64,000 nucleotides of DNA from Silene latifolia. Its lineage: Eukaryota; Streptophyta; Magnoliopsida; Caryophyllales; Caryophyllaceae. Of the stretch, positions 26,301-38,437 are shown one piece after another. A program made the position numbers and the translations under genes. A model generated the notes under the pieces. It was given only the letters and a program-made list of their open reading frames with translations. It was not told the origin of the DNA and did not search any database. Every line of letters starts with the position of its first letter. Position 1 is the stretch's first letter. The stretch covers positions 2,868,001 through 2,932,000 of the forward strand of contig NC_133526.1 of the NCBI RefSeq assembly GCF_048544455.1, read 5' to 3'.

Positions 26301-27590
26301 CTAACGCTCTCATAACATCATAACACCCAAATTTACCAGACTTGTAACCACCCATGTGACCCATTTGATCAGTCTACAACCCTACATGAAGGGACTTCCT
26401 CCTCCATGTTAAGTAATTATCTTATAAGACCATTGTAAGATGTACAACGACCTTACAAGGCCAATGCACGCCATACTATGGTCTTACATGATAATTTGTG
26501 TAAAGTCGTTACTAACTCATACTCCCTCTGTCCCGGTCATTTGTTGTCTTTTTCCATATTGGGTGTGTGTCAGTCAATTGTATCCTTTCTGTTTTGAGAA
26601 TAAACTTAATCAGCAATTTGATCATTCACATTCAGTTTGTTCCACTTGTCATTTAATAATTGGTCCCTTCCTTTTTCCTTGGTCTTTGTGCCAAAACCAA
26701 AGGACAACAATTAACCGGGACGGAGAGAGTAATCATTTATCATTTCCTACTTCATAAAATCTCACACTTCCTAAGTCCTAATAATTCGTTTACTTTTGAA
26801 AATTCTTTGTGACGACTATTATCAAAGGTAAACAAACGATTGGGGCGGAGGGTGTACTAGCTTATCATTTCCAGATGATGTTACTCATGTCAAAATCATC
26901 AAATTTTACACAAATTCAAGGTCTTTATCAGGCAACATACGTCAATATATACCGCCAATTTCAACACAAATATACAACAGATTACAAATTACACTATACT
27001 ATACAAAAATTAGACTCTTAAGATTTAATTAAATTTAACTACATCACCTAATCTTAGTGTAAAATACTGGTAATAATCCAAATTTTCAGTTATTTTCAGT
27101 CACGATTGACGAACACTGATGAATTATCGTCAGCCAATTCAGTCCGTAGCTCAATCAATTAATAAATAGCTAGTAGCGAGTCTTGCTTAAGACCGTCTTA
27201 AGTTTAAGACATAATCATTATAACTAGCCTTAAATGAGCTCCATGGTATATTGGTATGGAGACCGTTTTAAACTAACGTTAAACGAACCACATATTACAG
27301 AAAAAAACCGTTTTAAGTTTAAGACGGTTCAAATGACATTTTGAGATTAATAAAATCATTTGAAAAGCCGCCACAAACGAAACATTCATCTTTGACCGTA
27401 TCTTCAACAACGAGGAATTCAAACAAAAACAGCAGCATTGTACAAGCATGAATTTAATATAATTTAAAAGAGAATAACATACGACGGCGAAGCGAGGAGA
27501 AACGGAAGGAGGAGAAACAATGGCGGTGCGGCGAGAAGAGTGGAGAGAAGACGGCGAAATGGAAGGAGAACGAAGTGCAATTGACGCCAT
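23337..27590 (-). CDS. PRS: ribose-phosphate pyrophosphokinase, chloroplast type
   Basis: Makes phosphoribosyl pyrophosphate from ribose 5-phosphate and ATP for nucleotide, histidine and tryptophan synthesis. Minus-strand exons, in order: 27590-27483, 26206-26033, 25881-25633, 25530-25387, 25297-25130, 24560-24491, 24036-23955, 23517-23337; 391 residues, close to plant PRS1/PRS2 (about 400). The serine-rich N-terminus ([20 protein letters not shown]) looks like a plastid transit peptide. Motifs are [78 protein letters not shown], the PRPP loop [11 protein letters not shown] and a C-terminal [11 protein letters not shown]. Intron 3 uses a GC donor (GCAAGT after ADRK); the others are GT-AG. Intron 1 holds a Stowaway-like element and intron 5 a SINE-like fragment. 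It looks intact. Confidence 0.95.
24957..25096 (+). mobile_element. Au/TS-like SINE fragment
   Basis: GGAAACAGACTCTCT, then GGGGTAAGGTT, a run of TCTGACCCC and GCAGGAGCCCTAGAG, ending GGTAGTGTTGGTTGCTGTTG. This is the layout of TTG-tailed plant SINEs of the Au/TS type. It lies in intron 5 of the PRPP synthetase gene in the opposite orientation to the gene. Confidence 0.6.
26522..26729. mobile_element. Stowaway-like MITE, copy 2
   Basis: 208 bp, TA-flanked. The left end is CTCCCTCTGTCCCGGTCA and the right end CCGGGACGGAGAGAG. The internal sequence 'gtctttgtgccaaaacc' is shared with the other copies. It is located in intron 1 of the PRPP synthetase gene. Confidence 0.88.
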
Positions 27591-27846
27591 TGAAATGAAA
27601 TGGAGGTGTTTGAAGGAGTGATTTGGGGATTAAATTAGGGTTTTTTGAAGATTAAATTGAATTTTAGGGGAAATTTGGTTAAAGATTCATGGATTTATTT
27701 ACGAGGTATTGATTTTCTCAAGAATGGTGGCTTTGCCTGCTTGTGGAGAGACGGGGGCGGATTTTGTTGTCTTTGGTTTTTGTGTTGCGCAATTTGCGTA
27801 TTTGCTCCACTTGTTTTATAGTGTACCGTATCGATGGTCGAAGTTT

Positions 27847-28071
27847 TTTTTTTTTTTTTTTTTTTTTTGCAAGTAAGGGAAATGGCTTTCCTTTCAAACC
27901 TTATTGGATCCGCCTAGTCCGAACTATTGCGAGTGTCATTACATCAGAGATCATAAGGAGAGTCCGGAGAACCCAAACCTTGAGGATACGCGACAGCACG
28001 GGAAGCCGGCACCTCGTTTAACAGACCCATAGGGCCACCGTGCAATACCACAGCACTCCCGTCTAGGAAGA
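27847..28071 (-). mobile_element. poly(A)-tailed retroposon-like segment (reverse)
   Basis: A run of about 23 T is followed by GC-richer DNA unlike its surroundings (TTGGATCCGCCTAGTCCG, GGCCACCGTGCAATACC). On the minus strand this is a unique body ending in poly(A), as in LINE or SINE insertions. I do not recognise the family and found no clear target duplication. Confidence 0.35.
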
Positions 28072-28129
28072 TGTGTTAACCATTTTCTTTTGAATTTAAA
28101 GTCACTTAATTTAAGTTTACTTCAGATTA

Positions 28130-28250
28130 TATAAGTTCAGTTTAGTTCAGATCAGATTCTATAAGTTCAGTTCAGTTCAGATCCTATAAATTCAGTTCAG
28201 TTCAGATTCTATAAGTTCAGTTCAGATCCTATAAATTCAGTTTAGAAAAG
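28130..28250. repeat. TTCAG-rich minisatellite, left block
   Basis: Degenerate repeats of about 20 bp, AGTTCAGTTCAGATCCTATA. They match the block at 28750-28920, suggesting one repeat tract split by unrelated DNA. Confidence 0.8.
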
Positions 28251-28547
28251 TTATAGTATATAGAGTATTATTTTTAAAAACCGACGGAAAAATATTTGAC
28301 ATTATTAATTATTCGATACATATATACATTATTATTTTTAAAACAAAATTATCACTCTTCTCATTATTTTTTATCGTAATGTAAGCGTAATATAATGTAT
28401 GAACAAACCAATGTATATAAAGCGGAAAAATGTTATTATCTTACCTTGTGTTTTAGACTATATTTTCTCATCAGTGTTCTCTCTTGGCTACCCACTAATT
28501 TCTTGTAAAAAATTTATTTAATCTCAATAAAATTTTGCGTTTATTTT

Positions 28548-28660
28548 TATAATAATAATAATAATAATAATAAAAGTTGTGGTTTTATAAAAAATAAATA
28601 AAAGAACTTAATAATAATAAAAATAAGAACAAGAACAGTAATAATAATAATAATAATAAT

Positions 28661-28712
<52 letters not shown>
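28548..28712. repeat. AAT/TAA microsatellite
   Basis: Long runs of (TAA)n/(AAT)n, briefly interrupted and densest at about 28640-28712. It lies between the two TTCAG-rich blocks. Confidence 0.9.
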
Positions 28713-28749
28713 GAGTTAAATTAAAATTTAAGTTAATTTGAATTCAAAT

Positions 28750-28920
28750 TGTGTAAGTTCAGTTCAGATCATATAAGTTCAGTTCAGTTCATATCTTATA
28801 AGTTCAGTTCAGATCCTATAAGTTCAGTTCAGTTCATATCTTATAAGTTCAGTTCAGATCCTATAAGTTCAGTTCAATTCAGATCCTATAAGTTCAGTTC
28901 AGTTCAGATCAGATCTGTTT
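28750..28920. repeat. TTCAG-rich minisatellite, right block
   Basis: About eight degenerate units of AAGTTCAGTTCAGATCCTAT. The reading frame through it is an artefact of the repeat. Similar TTCAGTTCAG-rich stretches recur at about 31220-31400, 33240-33380 and 48390-48500. Confidence 0.85.
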
Positions 28921-28936
28921 CAGTTAAAAAAAACAG

Positions 28937-29679
28937 GGCCTTAATCTAGTGGTTAGGACGAAAATTGTGAGTCGTGTTTTATGTCTCGTGTTGTGGTTGT
29001 CTTTTTTGACCAATTAAGTAGGAAAATTTGCGAACATTCTATTTAACATGTAAACCCGTGTAACAAAAATGAAATGTGGTCTATTATATTCATTTTTATG
29101 GTAAATTGGATTTAGGGAGGATTGTTTTCAAGTTCGGGTTGAATCATATTTTATTTAAATAAAAAAAAAGGTTGAATATTTCATCAGGCTACCTTTTAAT
29201 CTATTTCAATTACTTTTATTTCATTTTATCGAATATAAGTTAACTTTTAACTAGTCATGTCAAATATAGCCTTGGATTTCTATTCAACAATTACATTCCA
29301 TATTCTACTTTGAAAAACATTGTATATGCCTCCACAAATAAACACACATTTATATCATAGAATCATACAATTTTTTTTGTGCAATTTCATTCTTTATTCG
29401 ACTTACACTGAGATCATATCGAGAATCCAAAAAATAAAGGTAACCTAGCGTACTAAACAAATAAAAAATCATCCAAGCTAAAGAGATACTGTTATATCGT
29501 CAATTAATAAAATAATTCACAAGATGGTCAAAATTATACATTATTATAAACAGACTTATTTTCAACTCGTTTTATAAATTGTAAATGAAAATCTAAAGTG
29601 TCGAATAATCTTTGTGATATGGTAGGTGTTCGTAGAATATGTTTTGTTGAAAATGGTATGTGCTTTCTATAGAGAGATA
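28937..29679. other. intergenic, tRNA-like A-box fragment at left
   Basis: CTTAATCTAGTGGTTAGGAC at about 28939 resembles a tRNA or SINE A box, but no folded tRNA or B box follows in place. The rest is AT-rich with no visible gene. Confidence 0.3.
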
Positions 29680-29887
29680 CTCCCTCTGTCCCGGTCATTT
29701 GTTGTTCTTTTCCATTTTGGGTGTCTCAGTCAATTGTTGTCATTTTTAATTTTAGGATTGCATTTGATGAACAATTTGGTCATTCACACTCAATTTCATC
29801 CACATGTCATTTAGTAATTGGTCATCTCCTCTTTCTTTGGTCTTTGTGCCAAAACCAAAGGACAATAATGGACTGAGATGGAGAGAA
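29680..29887. mobile_element. Stowaway-like MITE, copy 3
   Basis: 208 bp, TA-flanked, with left end CTCCCTCTGTCCCGGTCA and a decayed right end (GACTGAGATGGAGAGAA). Same internal sequence as copies 2 and 4. Confidence 0.85.
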
Positions 29888-30252
29888 TACTTACTTACGT
29901 AAGTGGAAGGAATTGCATGTCCAATTAAGTTGGTAATTACTCCGTAATTAACAAGCTAAGGTTAGGTCGTCGAAATTAATTCTCCAAGAAAATGTGCAAT
30001 CGGGTCTAATTAATTGAGTAAATGTCTATACTTTTTAGGGGTAATTACTCTGTAATTAAGGTTAGGTCGTCGAATCTTCCATGTTCAAATAAAGGCAATG
30101 GACTTCGACGTAGGATTTTGGAAAATGGAATATGGTCTCTCGTGCTTACTTATCTTGACTTTCTTGTAGACGATCATAATAGATAATCATGCATCTCATT
30201 CTTTACGTAAAAATTTTAAATTATGATTTTTTATTATGTTAAAAAAATACTA

Positions 30253-30344
30253 CTCCCTCTGTCCCACTCAATAATTTACATCCGCTTCCCCTAATAAAGT
30301 AAAGCAAATGCAAATTATTCACTGAGAATCTGAGATAGAGAGCG
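30253..30344. mobile_element. short Stowaway-like element
   Basis: About 92 bp. CTCCCTCTGTCCCACTCAAT on the left faces an imperfect inverse (TTCACTGAGAATCTGAGATA then GAGAGC) on the right. It is a different small family from the 208-bp one. Confidence 0.55.
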
Positions 30345-30525
30345 TACTTTTTTCGTACACTTTTGTATACTCTGTATAAATTTATCCGGCTATTTACTTT
30401 TCATAAGAAGTGTGTGTTTTCATAATAAACATACTCATTTTGTCACAGAATGTGACCAATTTTATTCGTAATCATTTACATAGTAATTTAGTATTACTTT
30501 TTTTTGAAATAGAAGAATAATTTCA

Positions 30526-30933
30526 TTAATAGAACGCCATACGGCACTTACAAGGGATAACTATAATTGAAAACGAATCTATTAGAAACCAAAGAAAAAT
30601 AAATTTCTTGTAAACTAGGGATCTCAAACCATGATCTGACAATTCGGCTCGGCCTCGTATCGCTATCTTCATGCAGCTTTTGATGAGGGGATCCTTCGTA
30701 TGATAAATTGTAAAAGGAAAAATACCTCTTACTAGTTCCATAGATCGTTGACAAATAACTTGTATCCGTTGAAGTAATGTGCGACGAACCACCAACAAAT
30801 TACTCTTGTCTATATTTTGATTGAAACTAAATCCAGGATTAACCGGAAAAACCCCGAAATAAAGGACAGAAAAAACTGAAAAACGATTCTCCCAAAAAGA
30901 GAGACTTTTATTGATCAGATGACAAATACGCAT
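30526..30933 (-). other. open frame of unknown origin, possible retroposon tail
   Basis: A 135-codon frame (MRICHLINKSLSFWENRF...CKCRMAFY) with hydrophobic stretches and no motif I recognise. On the minus strand it is followed by AATGAAATTATTC and then an A-run (the T-run at about 30498-30506), which is how a LINE-type insertion ends. It could be a non-coding retroposon tail with a chance frame or a decayed gene. I do not assign a function. Confidence 0.2.
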
Positions 30934-31483
30934 TGCTATTAATTGAAAGATGAAACAGTTTTGGGGCTTACCATCGATTAATTATCGATGGGAGCCTCGA
31001 AATTGATGGATGGAGGCTAGGGTTTTTTCAGAGAGAAGGAGGAGAGAATTGTTCTCTATTTGGTATCTAACAAATCTTTGCTTCACATATATACTTACTC
31101 ATAATTTACTGGAGATTTCGATATTTCTTTTTAGTATGGTTTACATGATATTTTCTTCTTAGGGTGGTGTGTTATGATTTTGTAAAAGAAAAAATTTACA
31201 CTATATGATTTCTTTCATTCAGTTTAGTTCATTTCATCTCATATCTTCACAATTAACTATTATTTCAGTTTAGTACCATTAAATTCATTTCAATCCAGTT
31301 CCGTTAAATTTAGTTCAATTTAACTCCATTAAATTCACTTCAGTTCAATTCAATTTAGCTCAATTAAATTCAGTTAAGTTCAATTCAGCTTATTTTAGCT
31401 GAAAAGAACAGAGTCAGGTGATCGGAGATTGATCTAATTTGAGCTCGAGATCCGTAGTCCAAGTACAATGAGAAAGCTATAAT

Positions 31484-31725
31484 TACAGCTGGCCACCAAC
31501 ACGGTCTGTCCCGGCCCGACCCGGATCCAGCCCGCCTTGGTTCGTTATTTTATACGGCTTTTCCCGACCCGACCCCTAAATTTCCAGCCCGACCTGCCCT
31601 TGGCCCGCCATGAGCCCTGAACCGAGTCAAGCATATCCCGGCCCCACCAAGACCGCCTCCTGGCCTGGCTTGGGTCTGACCAGAAGAGCCCGGCTTGGCC
31701 CTAACCCGGCCCGGGTACAGGTCTA
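31484..31725. mobile_element. hAT-like MITE, GC-rich
   Basis: 242 bp, bounded by TACAGCTGGCC and GTACAGGTCTA (weak inverted repeats) and flanked by the 8-bp duplication GCTATAAT (31476-31483 and 31726-31733). It is full of CCCGGCCCGAC-like motifs and stands out by base composition in an AT-rich region. Confidence 0.7.
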
Positions 31726-32308
31726 GCTATAATGACTTTTGAGACAAATTTAACGACCAAAATCAATAAGCATTCGAATGGGCTGTTCATCTAAAGCCCA
31801 CCAAAATTAACTAATTGTTGATTGGGTCTATGAAGAGATTAGAACATGTATGTGTTGTGGGCTCCTTGTGGAGTGGACTTGGGACGTTGAACATTAGTAG
31901 ATTATTGTACAAATAGAGTTTTGTTGTTTGTTCTAACACAAATTATTGTATGAGACTGTCTTATAGCATAAGACCAACCCATAATCCAAAAGCCCAAACA
32001 ATTACTTAAAGCTCCCCTTTTTTAATCAAATAACCAAAAGTCCTTAATATACTTGTAAAAAAAATATTTTATTTTGATAACCTAAAATTTTATATATTAA
32101 GAAATTGTATATTTAAATATGTTAATTTTTATCATAAAATGTCGTGTTGTTAAAATAAAAATAGAATACTAATCAACTTAGAGGTGTTATTTTTGGGCTT
32201 CTCTCCTTTTGGGTCAGTCCTATGCTATAGGACGGTCCTATAGGAGAGTTGCTGTTGTTCTAATTGTTATTCGTCGTCGACATTATTTCAAATCATCGTC
32301 AGATGTTA

Positions 32309-32769
32309 GGGGGTGTTTGTTTCGTGCACGGATATGAGTTTAGAATCAGGAATCATACCCAGGTGGTATGGGTTTGGAACTTGATTCCTCATACCTTGTA
32401 TTTGTTTCATTTTTGAGTGGTATGGGTTTGAACCTGAATTAAGGTTAAAATGCGTAAATTAAAATATTGTAAATAATAATTTTCAATATTATAAAATCAC
32501 GAAAATGATTATTTAATCAAATAAGTATATAAAAAATTGGATTTATAATATGCTATAATTTGTTTTTTTTTTCATATTTTTGTTCATTTTAATTTGATAC
32601 CCATGGGTATCAATCTCATACCACCCCTCCTTGGGTATGAGAAACCCATACCTCATGGGTTTGAGGTATGAGTATCAAACCCCCAAATTTGCCAAACAAA
32701 CACTTGGTATGGGTTTGACTCATTCCAAACTCATACCTCATACCTTTCTTGTGTGAACCAAACACCCGC
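32309..32769. mobile_element. Tourist-like (PIF/Harbinger) MITE
   Basis: 461 bp. The ends GGGGGTGTTTGTTTC and GAACCAAACACCCGC are inverted repeats. They are flanked by TTA (32306-32308 and 32770-32772), the target preference of PIF/Harbinger elements. The interior repeats GGTATGGGTTTG and ATACCCA motifs. A second, truncated copy lies at 11274. Confidence 0.78.
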
Positions 32770-32772
32770 TTA

Positions 32773-34080
32773 ATAAACTATCCAAAATGCCTTTCCCTTC
32801 TCTTCCTCCTTAATCAAATCACAAATACAAATATTTCACTAAAATCAAACACAAATACACAATAAGGAAAACCGCTTTCAAATTTTCTGTTAACCACAAT
32901 GGATCGATTATAATTATCATTGATAATATTTATTAATTACAACAAACACTTTAATTTACAACGTCAAACTAACGGAGAGAGTGTTAAACCATTCGAATCA
33001 AATATCGTTAAATTAATCGAATTAAAAGAATCAAAACATCGTTATCTAAGCGATTTACAAAAACAAAATTAGGGAGAAGGCACGTTGTCTGGCTCATGCC
33101 AAACTCACCAAAATACAGTCCAAGCCCGGCCCATATCTTTAAATATTGTTTTTTTTACAATCCGGGCGGATTGATGGGCTGCCATTTTCCAGCCCTCTGG
33201 AACGGGTCGAGCCGAGCTAGCTTAGCCCGAATTACGCCACGTTTTTTTAGATTGAAACTGTCTGAACTGAATTGAACTTAATGAAGTTGAACTGAACTGA
33301 GGTGAGAGTTAATTTGTGAAGAGAATGACTGAACTAAATAGAGCTAAACTTGATTTAAATAAGTTGAAATTAAGTCCAAAAGAACATGACCTAAATTAGT
33401 CACCTCTAATCATAATAACATTTTACATTTTATTACCTAGACAAATCTTTTGGAGATTAAACATCAAAAGGTAAATATCCATAAAATTAGAGCAATATTC
33501 ACTTGGTAGCAAAGAAAAGAAGGCTTTCACTTAACTTATTCTAAGCCCCACATTGAAGTAGTAGGGTGTGTAGGTGACATGTAAAGAACTAGTAGCCTAG
33601 TAGAGGGCGGCTAAACCATGAACTTTATGGTAAAATCTAGTGCTTTTGATTAATTAAATTTTCTTGGTGTTTATTTTTATCATATTCTTGCTAAAAGTAG
33701 ACATAAAAACAAAGGTAAAATTCAGAAATATTCTTAAACTTGGGCCAACTTAAGAATAAGATAACTTGTTTGAGTGACCCATTAAATTTAGCATAGCCTT
33801 TTTTGATCACTTCTACTAGTTGCTACTTCACACTTTTCCTTGTCATTTGGAGGTTGATGTTTGAATCCAATTCTTGCTTTCACACCCTCATAGTTCGATG
33901 AGGGGTGTTTTGATTCTGACGGGTTTTGAATTTTGAACTCATGTCATGTCATAAATGTCACTATCCTATTATTAGGTGATTTTACCGGCTAAATTTACTG
34001 AGTTGAGAATGACTTTAGTCTTGTATGTCATATAGTTTAAGTTGTTGGTTCGATGGAACTCTCGAGCCGATTTTCATTTT
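32773..34080. other. intergenic, TTCAG-family fragment, no gene seen
   Basis: Contains a degenerate inverted AACTGAATTGAACT-rich stretch (33240-33375) related to the TTCAG-rich repeats elsewhere. No gene or RNA is recognised. Confidence 0.35.
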
Positions 34081-34452
34081 GGGTAAGACAAGATTGGGTA
34101 CATATGACGCCCTTACCCTACAATTTGCAGGAGCTACTGTATGATGATCTTCAAACTCATGTCATAAGTATCAGTATATCACTATCACGTTCTATGATGA
34201 CGTTACCAACTAAACTTGTTGATGTTTGAGAAAGGCTTTAGTCTTGTACGTCTTTGATTCGTCGTGAACTATTAACCGACTAGATTGGACGTGCCCCTAT
34301 AATTTACGTTGTTCATTTGGTGTAATTCCCGAAACAACTTTTATTTCATTTTCAATTTTCAGTATTAGGCAAGACTGCATACATAAGACACCATTACCTT
34401 GCAATTTGCAGGAGCGTTTGATAAGTTGAGGTAATGTTGTCGTTGTTGTAAT
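34081..34452 (+). mobile_element. two SINE-tail fragments (TTG-tailed family)
   Basis: At 34083-34140 and 34365-34452 the sequence follows the pattern 'GGCAAGACTGCATACATAAG', 'CCTTGCAATTTGCAGGAGC', 'GGTAATGTTGTCGTTGTTG'. It matches the 3' half of Au/TS-like SINEs. The first fragment lacks the tail. Confidence 0.5.
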
Positions 34453-36186
34453 AGAAAGCATAAAGGTGAATGCATGAAATTATTGTACATGACTGTTAGG
34501 AGAGCAAAATTCTTAAAGAAAAAGAAGAAGAAAGGGACGTGAGTGAGTGAGTGAGTGAGTGAGTGTGTGTAAAACTGAAAACGATTTGCATTCATATACA
34601 AACATTTCAAATTTTGTGTTTTTAGTGTTTATATTCAACAATGCAAAAAGGTAGTAAAAGTAACTGTACTAACTTTAACAAAAAATGTCATCTTTTGATG
34701 CACTACAAGGACTAGTCACTACAAGAGGTGACTGGAATGATCGGGCCTGATAAGCTTGACTCGAGACCTGGAATATACCCGTATTGTACAATCCGACTCA
34801 AAATTCTGAAACCGCCTCATTAGTCGTGACCACAAACAGTAAATTTAGACCGTATTTTGAGGCATTTAGTTGCAATTATTCCGAAATTAATATCATGACG
34901 ATTCCAAGATCAAATCTCAAACGGAAATTTAATACGATGGGTAAAGGGAGAGTAGAGACAAATGCCTCACCTAAACACTAAAGTGAAAGGAGAAGGGTAA
35001 GGAGATAGTATGAAGAAAGTGAAAAAGGTGGTGTCTTGCTCTCTAGAGAGTTTACCACTCGTCATGATGGCACAAAGATCAAGAAAATGAGAGACGTATG
35101 CTTTAAAAATAGTATGCACATGTGAAGAAAAAAAAAATTACATACTTAAAACAAAAACGTAAAGAAATGACTGAGACTCCAAATAAAGAAAACGTAGAGA
35201 ATTGATCAGACGGAGCGAGTATGAAACACAACTTGAAGTTGAGACAAAAAAGAAGCATGAGGGGTAAAAGATGTTGTAGATAAAACTTATCATGATAAGT
35301 GATAACTAATTAAAGAAACAACATGGAAAGCTGAAGTAGACATTAAAGTTTAAAGAGCTCTTTTCTTCAAGCATTCATACTTGATATAAGGTCATATAAC
35401 CCCACATCCATGTAAGCAAAGGTTAAAGCTTAAACAAGAACCGCTTGAGTTAAAACGTCGCTTTTATCCGTAAAAGCGAGCAAAGGGAGCTTAATCTCTT
35501 TTGATGATTAAGGTAAAATGAGGTTAAAGTTATCATAATTATTGCAGGGCAAATTCTGTAGATGTTCTGTTTTTAGCAGGATTTTGTGTAAGCATTGGAG
35601 TAAACCTATGTTATTCAGACTCGGCTGTAAGTGTTGGACATGACACTCTGTCAGAATATCGAATATTGTTATATTTCGTGAAGTTTTAAATTTTTGGTCT
35701 AAAGTGAAATGCCAAATGTTGTGTCGGAATAACAATCAGAATGCACTTCATTGGTGCATTGCAAAGTATCAGTGTGATGTTTTTAAAGAATTAGGTCACA
35801 TTCTGAAAGGTAATATTTTGTTTTATAAGGAAAAAAGGATGTTGTAGAAGAATATATGATTAAAAAGACATACTCATATTAAAGTACACCCACTGAAAAT
35901 TACATTACTCCGAAATTACATTCGAAAAGACGGAAAATGACTAAAAAGACATACAAGTACCAGTAGGTCATCAGATCAGCTAGTGAAAATTCTGTAAAAA
36001 GGCGATTGTCACCAGGAGATGTTTTTTTTCCCAACGGTCTAAAACAAACGTATTTCAGTATCGTGCTTGGGAGAATTACTTTACTGGTCCATGCTTTCGG
36101 TATGATAATCCAATAACACACTAAAAAAGGCGCTGTTTTGGATGTGTTGGAAACTCGGCTGTTTTTGAGGTTTTGAACCAGATGGT
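34453..36186. other. intergenic, short GTGA microsatellite
   Basis: A (GTGA)n run lies at 34539-34566. A Stowaway-like half palindrome is seen around 35160-35220 (GACTGAGACTCC, TTGATCAGACGGAGC). The right end is probably the 3' UTR of the minus-strand NAC gene. No coding region is supported. Confidence 0.35.
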
Positions 36187-37526
36187 TCAGAAGGAATTGG
36201 GATTTTGATAGTCGTAATTGAAAACATCAGCATTTTCATGATATCCCATGTAATCCATGTTACCAGAGTACGGTGACATGAAACCGAGTTGATTCAGATT
36301 ATCCTGATCAATTTCTCCGAAATTTGAGTATGATGTACTTGGAGAAACACCTTGCTGTTGGCCAGGCTGCCATTGAGCCATTGAATGATCAAAGTCAAAT
36401 TGCGAGTAGTAGTCAGATGACATTTCCTGCCCTTGTGAGTATTCCTGCATTAAACATTCAAATCATTGAAACCGTTCAGTCATCGACAGTATGAAATAAT
36501 GCATCGCTGCAACAACATTATCCCAATGCAGTCAGATGCGCAAGTAAACAATTCAACCAGATAATGAAAGTACCTTTGAGGAATCGAGAATCAGGTCAGG
36601 CGAAACCCACATTGAAGCAGTTGCCTCAGTTTCGGTCCTGGGTGTGATATACGGAGAAGAAATAGGGCTGGAATAGGTACTGCTATTATACTGACAGTCA
36701 CTAGAGACAGTCAAGGGTTCATTTGAAAGAGCTTTACTGCTTGAACTGCTTCCGACTCCTTTAGCTTTCACGCCTTCATTGAAACCGTTCTTCTTAACAA
36801 CACGAGTCAAAGCGAAAGCACCCTAGAAGAAGGAACATCATAAGAAACTGAGGTCAATATCCTATGCTACTGACAGTCACACAGACAGACAGAAGGTGAG
36901 TTTCTTACATGAGCATTTTGTGTGTCATCAGAAAGGCGATACTCATGCATTACCCAGTCAGTCCGATTTCCCAGGGGAGCGCGCCCTTGGTAAAATACAA
37001 GGGTTTTCCGAAACCCTGTCACAGAATCAGACTCACAGACAACCTTCCGATCTTTTCCTGTCGCTTTCCAGTACCCAGCTTTGGTCGCTCTATTCGTTGT
37101 AGAGCCATTTGGATACTTCCTGTCTCTTGGACAGAAAAAGAACCACTCCATATCTCGTTTCGGAAGGAATGATTTCTCTGCCATTTATTAAACATATCTA
37201 AATGTGAAAAGATATCCAACAACATTAAAAAATCATAATCATTTCATCTCCAATATAAGTTAAGAATACGAGGTAGGGGAGCCTGTTAGCAACACAAAAA
37301 GGCTGTTTCTGCTATATTAACGTCTCAAAAAGTCGATAATAATTCTACTAGTCTAATTTTTCGGTATACCTGGCAAGTCCCATGGATCAAACTTATAGAA
37401 ATCGATCACCGGAATAACTTCAAGCTCAATTTCAAGTTTTTCAACCTTCCTTTTTAAGTAGTAACCTACAAGCTCTTCATCAGTTGGATGAAATCGGAAC
37501 CCGGGTGGTAATGTTGCACCTCCCAT
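36187..37526 (-). CDS. NAC-domain transcription factor
   Basis: DNA-binding plant transcription factor acting in the nucleus. Minus-strand exons: 37526-37370, 37177-36909, 36822-36574, 36444-36187; 310 residues, GT-AG introns. The NAC domain fills about residues 5-155: [82 protein letters not shown] and [10 protein letters not shown], then [12 protein letters not shown]. The '[14 protein letters not shown]' and 'GRAPLG' forms suggest the ANAC036/071/096-like branch, but this is from memory. The C-terminal half is serine-rich, then glutamine-, asparagine- and tyrosine-rich ([18 protein letters not shown]), like an activation region. A leader intron with acceptor TTTATTAG just upstream of the ATG is likely. 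It looks intact. Confidence 0.95.
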
Positions 37527-38187
37527 TATATCAGTCTAGCTAATAAAGAGAGAACCAAAAACACAACACTAAAAAAAAAACAAATTGACTTTACTGTCCT
37601 AGTAATCCTACGCGGCTTGAATTCAGACTAAATTGGATGGTACGTCAAGTAACAACACTATAGGTGTCCAAAATTTGGAAAATCCAAAAATAGAAACTTT
37701 TGCCAACACAAAATTTACTTTCAAGAATAACAAAAAATTCCCACAAAATGCATCCTTTGTAGACAAATAGCATTGTTTTTAAAAAATCCTTATATTTATT
37801 TTAGTTTATCAATAATACACCCACTAATTTCCCAAATTTGACCAATTAAAAATTGAAAACACAAGAAATTAGTTCAAATTACTAGGAAAAGATCAATTTT
37901 AATCAATACCCACTAGCTTAAATTAACCGAAACTCGTAAAAAATTCGTTAAAATCACCAAAGATCACGACTTTAATAATACCCAGAACTCCAGAAGCTAA
38001 ATAATGCCCAATTATGTGTTTAATAGCCAAAGTTGGAAGCTAAAGATTACTAAAAGTTTAAAATTTTAAGCCAATTTTACTTAAAAGTGAAGATTACATT
38101 GACAAATTTGATTGCAAAATGTTGTAGAAATTGTAATTGGAAAGAGATGAGAAAGGAGAGGAAGGGAGAGATGAAGTAGGAAAGAGG

Positions 38188-38197
38188 TGTATATATA
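38188..38197 (-). promoter_or_regulatory. TATA box of the NAC gene
   Basis: On the minus strand CCTATATATACACC is followed by a CT-rich leader (CTCTTTCCTACTTCATCTC). A donor GTAATC near 38097 could splice to TTTATTAG near 37547, placing the start codon in the second exon. This is inference from sequence signals. Confidence 0.5.
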
Positions 38198-38263
38198 GGT
38201 GTTGGGGATGGAATAAACGGTCCAAAAAAATTCGCATTAACATTTAACCGAACACAAAATCTC

Positions 38264-38437
38264 ATTGAAGACGGCGCGTATCAGTCACTTTGAAGTGACG
38301 AATACCATTTTCTCTCACAAATGACCCAAATAGAGGAGAGATGGAAGCACATGAGGGTGCCCCCACCTTGTTCCCCCTATCCGTTTTGTGAGTGGCATTA
38401 CCCGTCACTTGCTCCGACCTGTCTTCAGCAAGACTAA
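38264..38437. mobile_element. inverted-repeat MITE, GACGG family, copy 1
   Basis: The ends TTGAAGACGGCGCG and CCTGTCTTCAGCAA are loosely inverted. The centre (ACCTTGTTCCCCCTATC, GAGGAGAGATGGAAGCACAT) is a reverse-oriented relative of the element at 40001-40173. Confidence 0.45.

Noticed and set aside
28749-28949. Repetitive open frame with an SSDPISSVQF-type repeat
   Set aside because: The frame simply follows the 20-bp TTCAG minisatellite; it has no start context, domain or splice signals.
28937-28990. tRNA gene at TAGTGGTTAGGAC
   Set aside because: Only an A-box-like motif is present; no B box or acceptor stem is found at the right distance.
30526-30933. Organelle-derived gene (hydrophobic, lysine- and isoleucine-rich)
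   Set aside because: I could not match it to any plastid or mitochondrial gene I know, and the flanking T-run fits a retroposon end better.
36896-37172. Plus-strand frames across the NAC gene
   Set aside because: They lie opposite the NAC-domain exon and are explained by its codon use.
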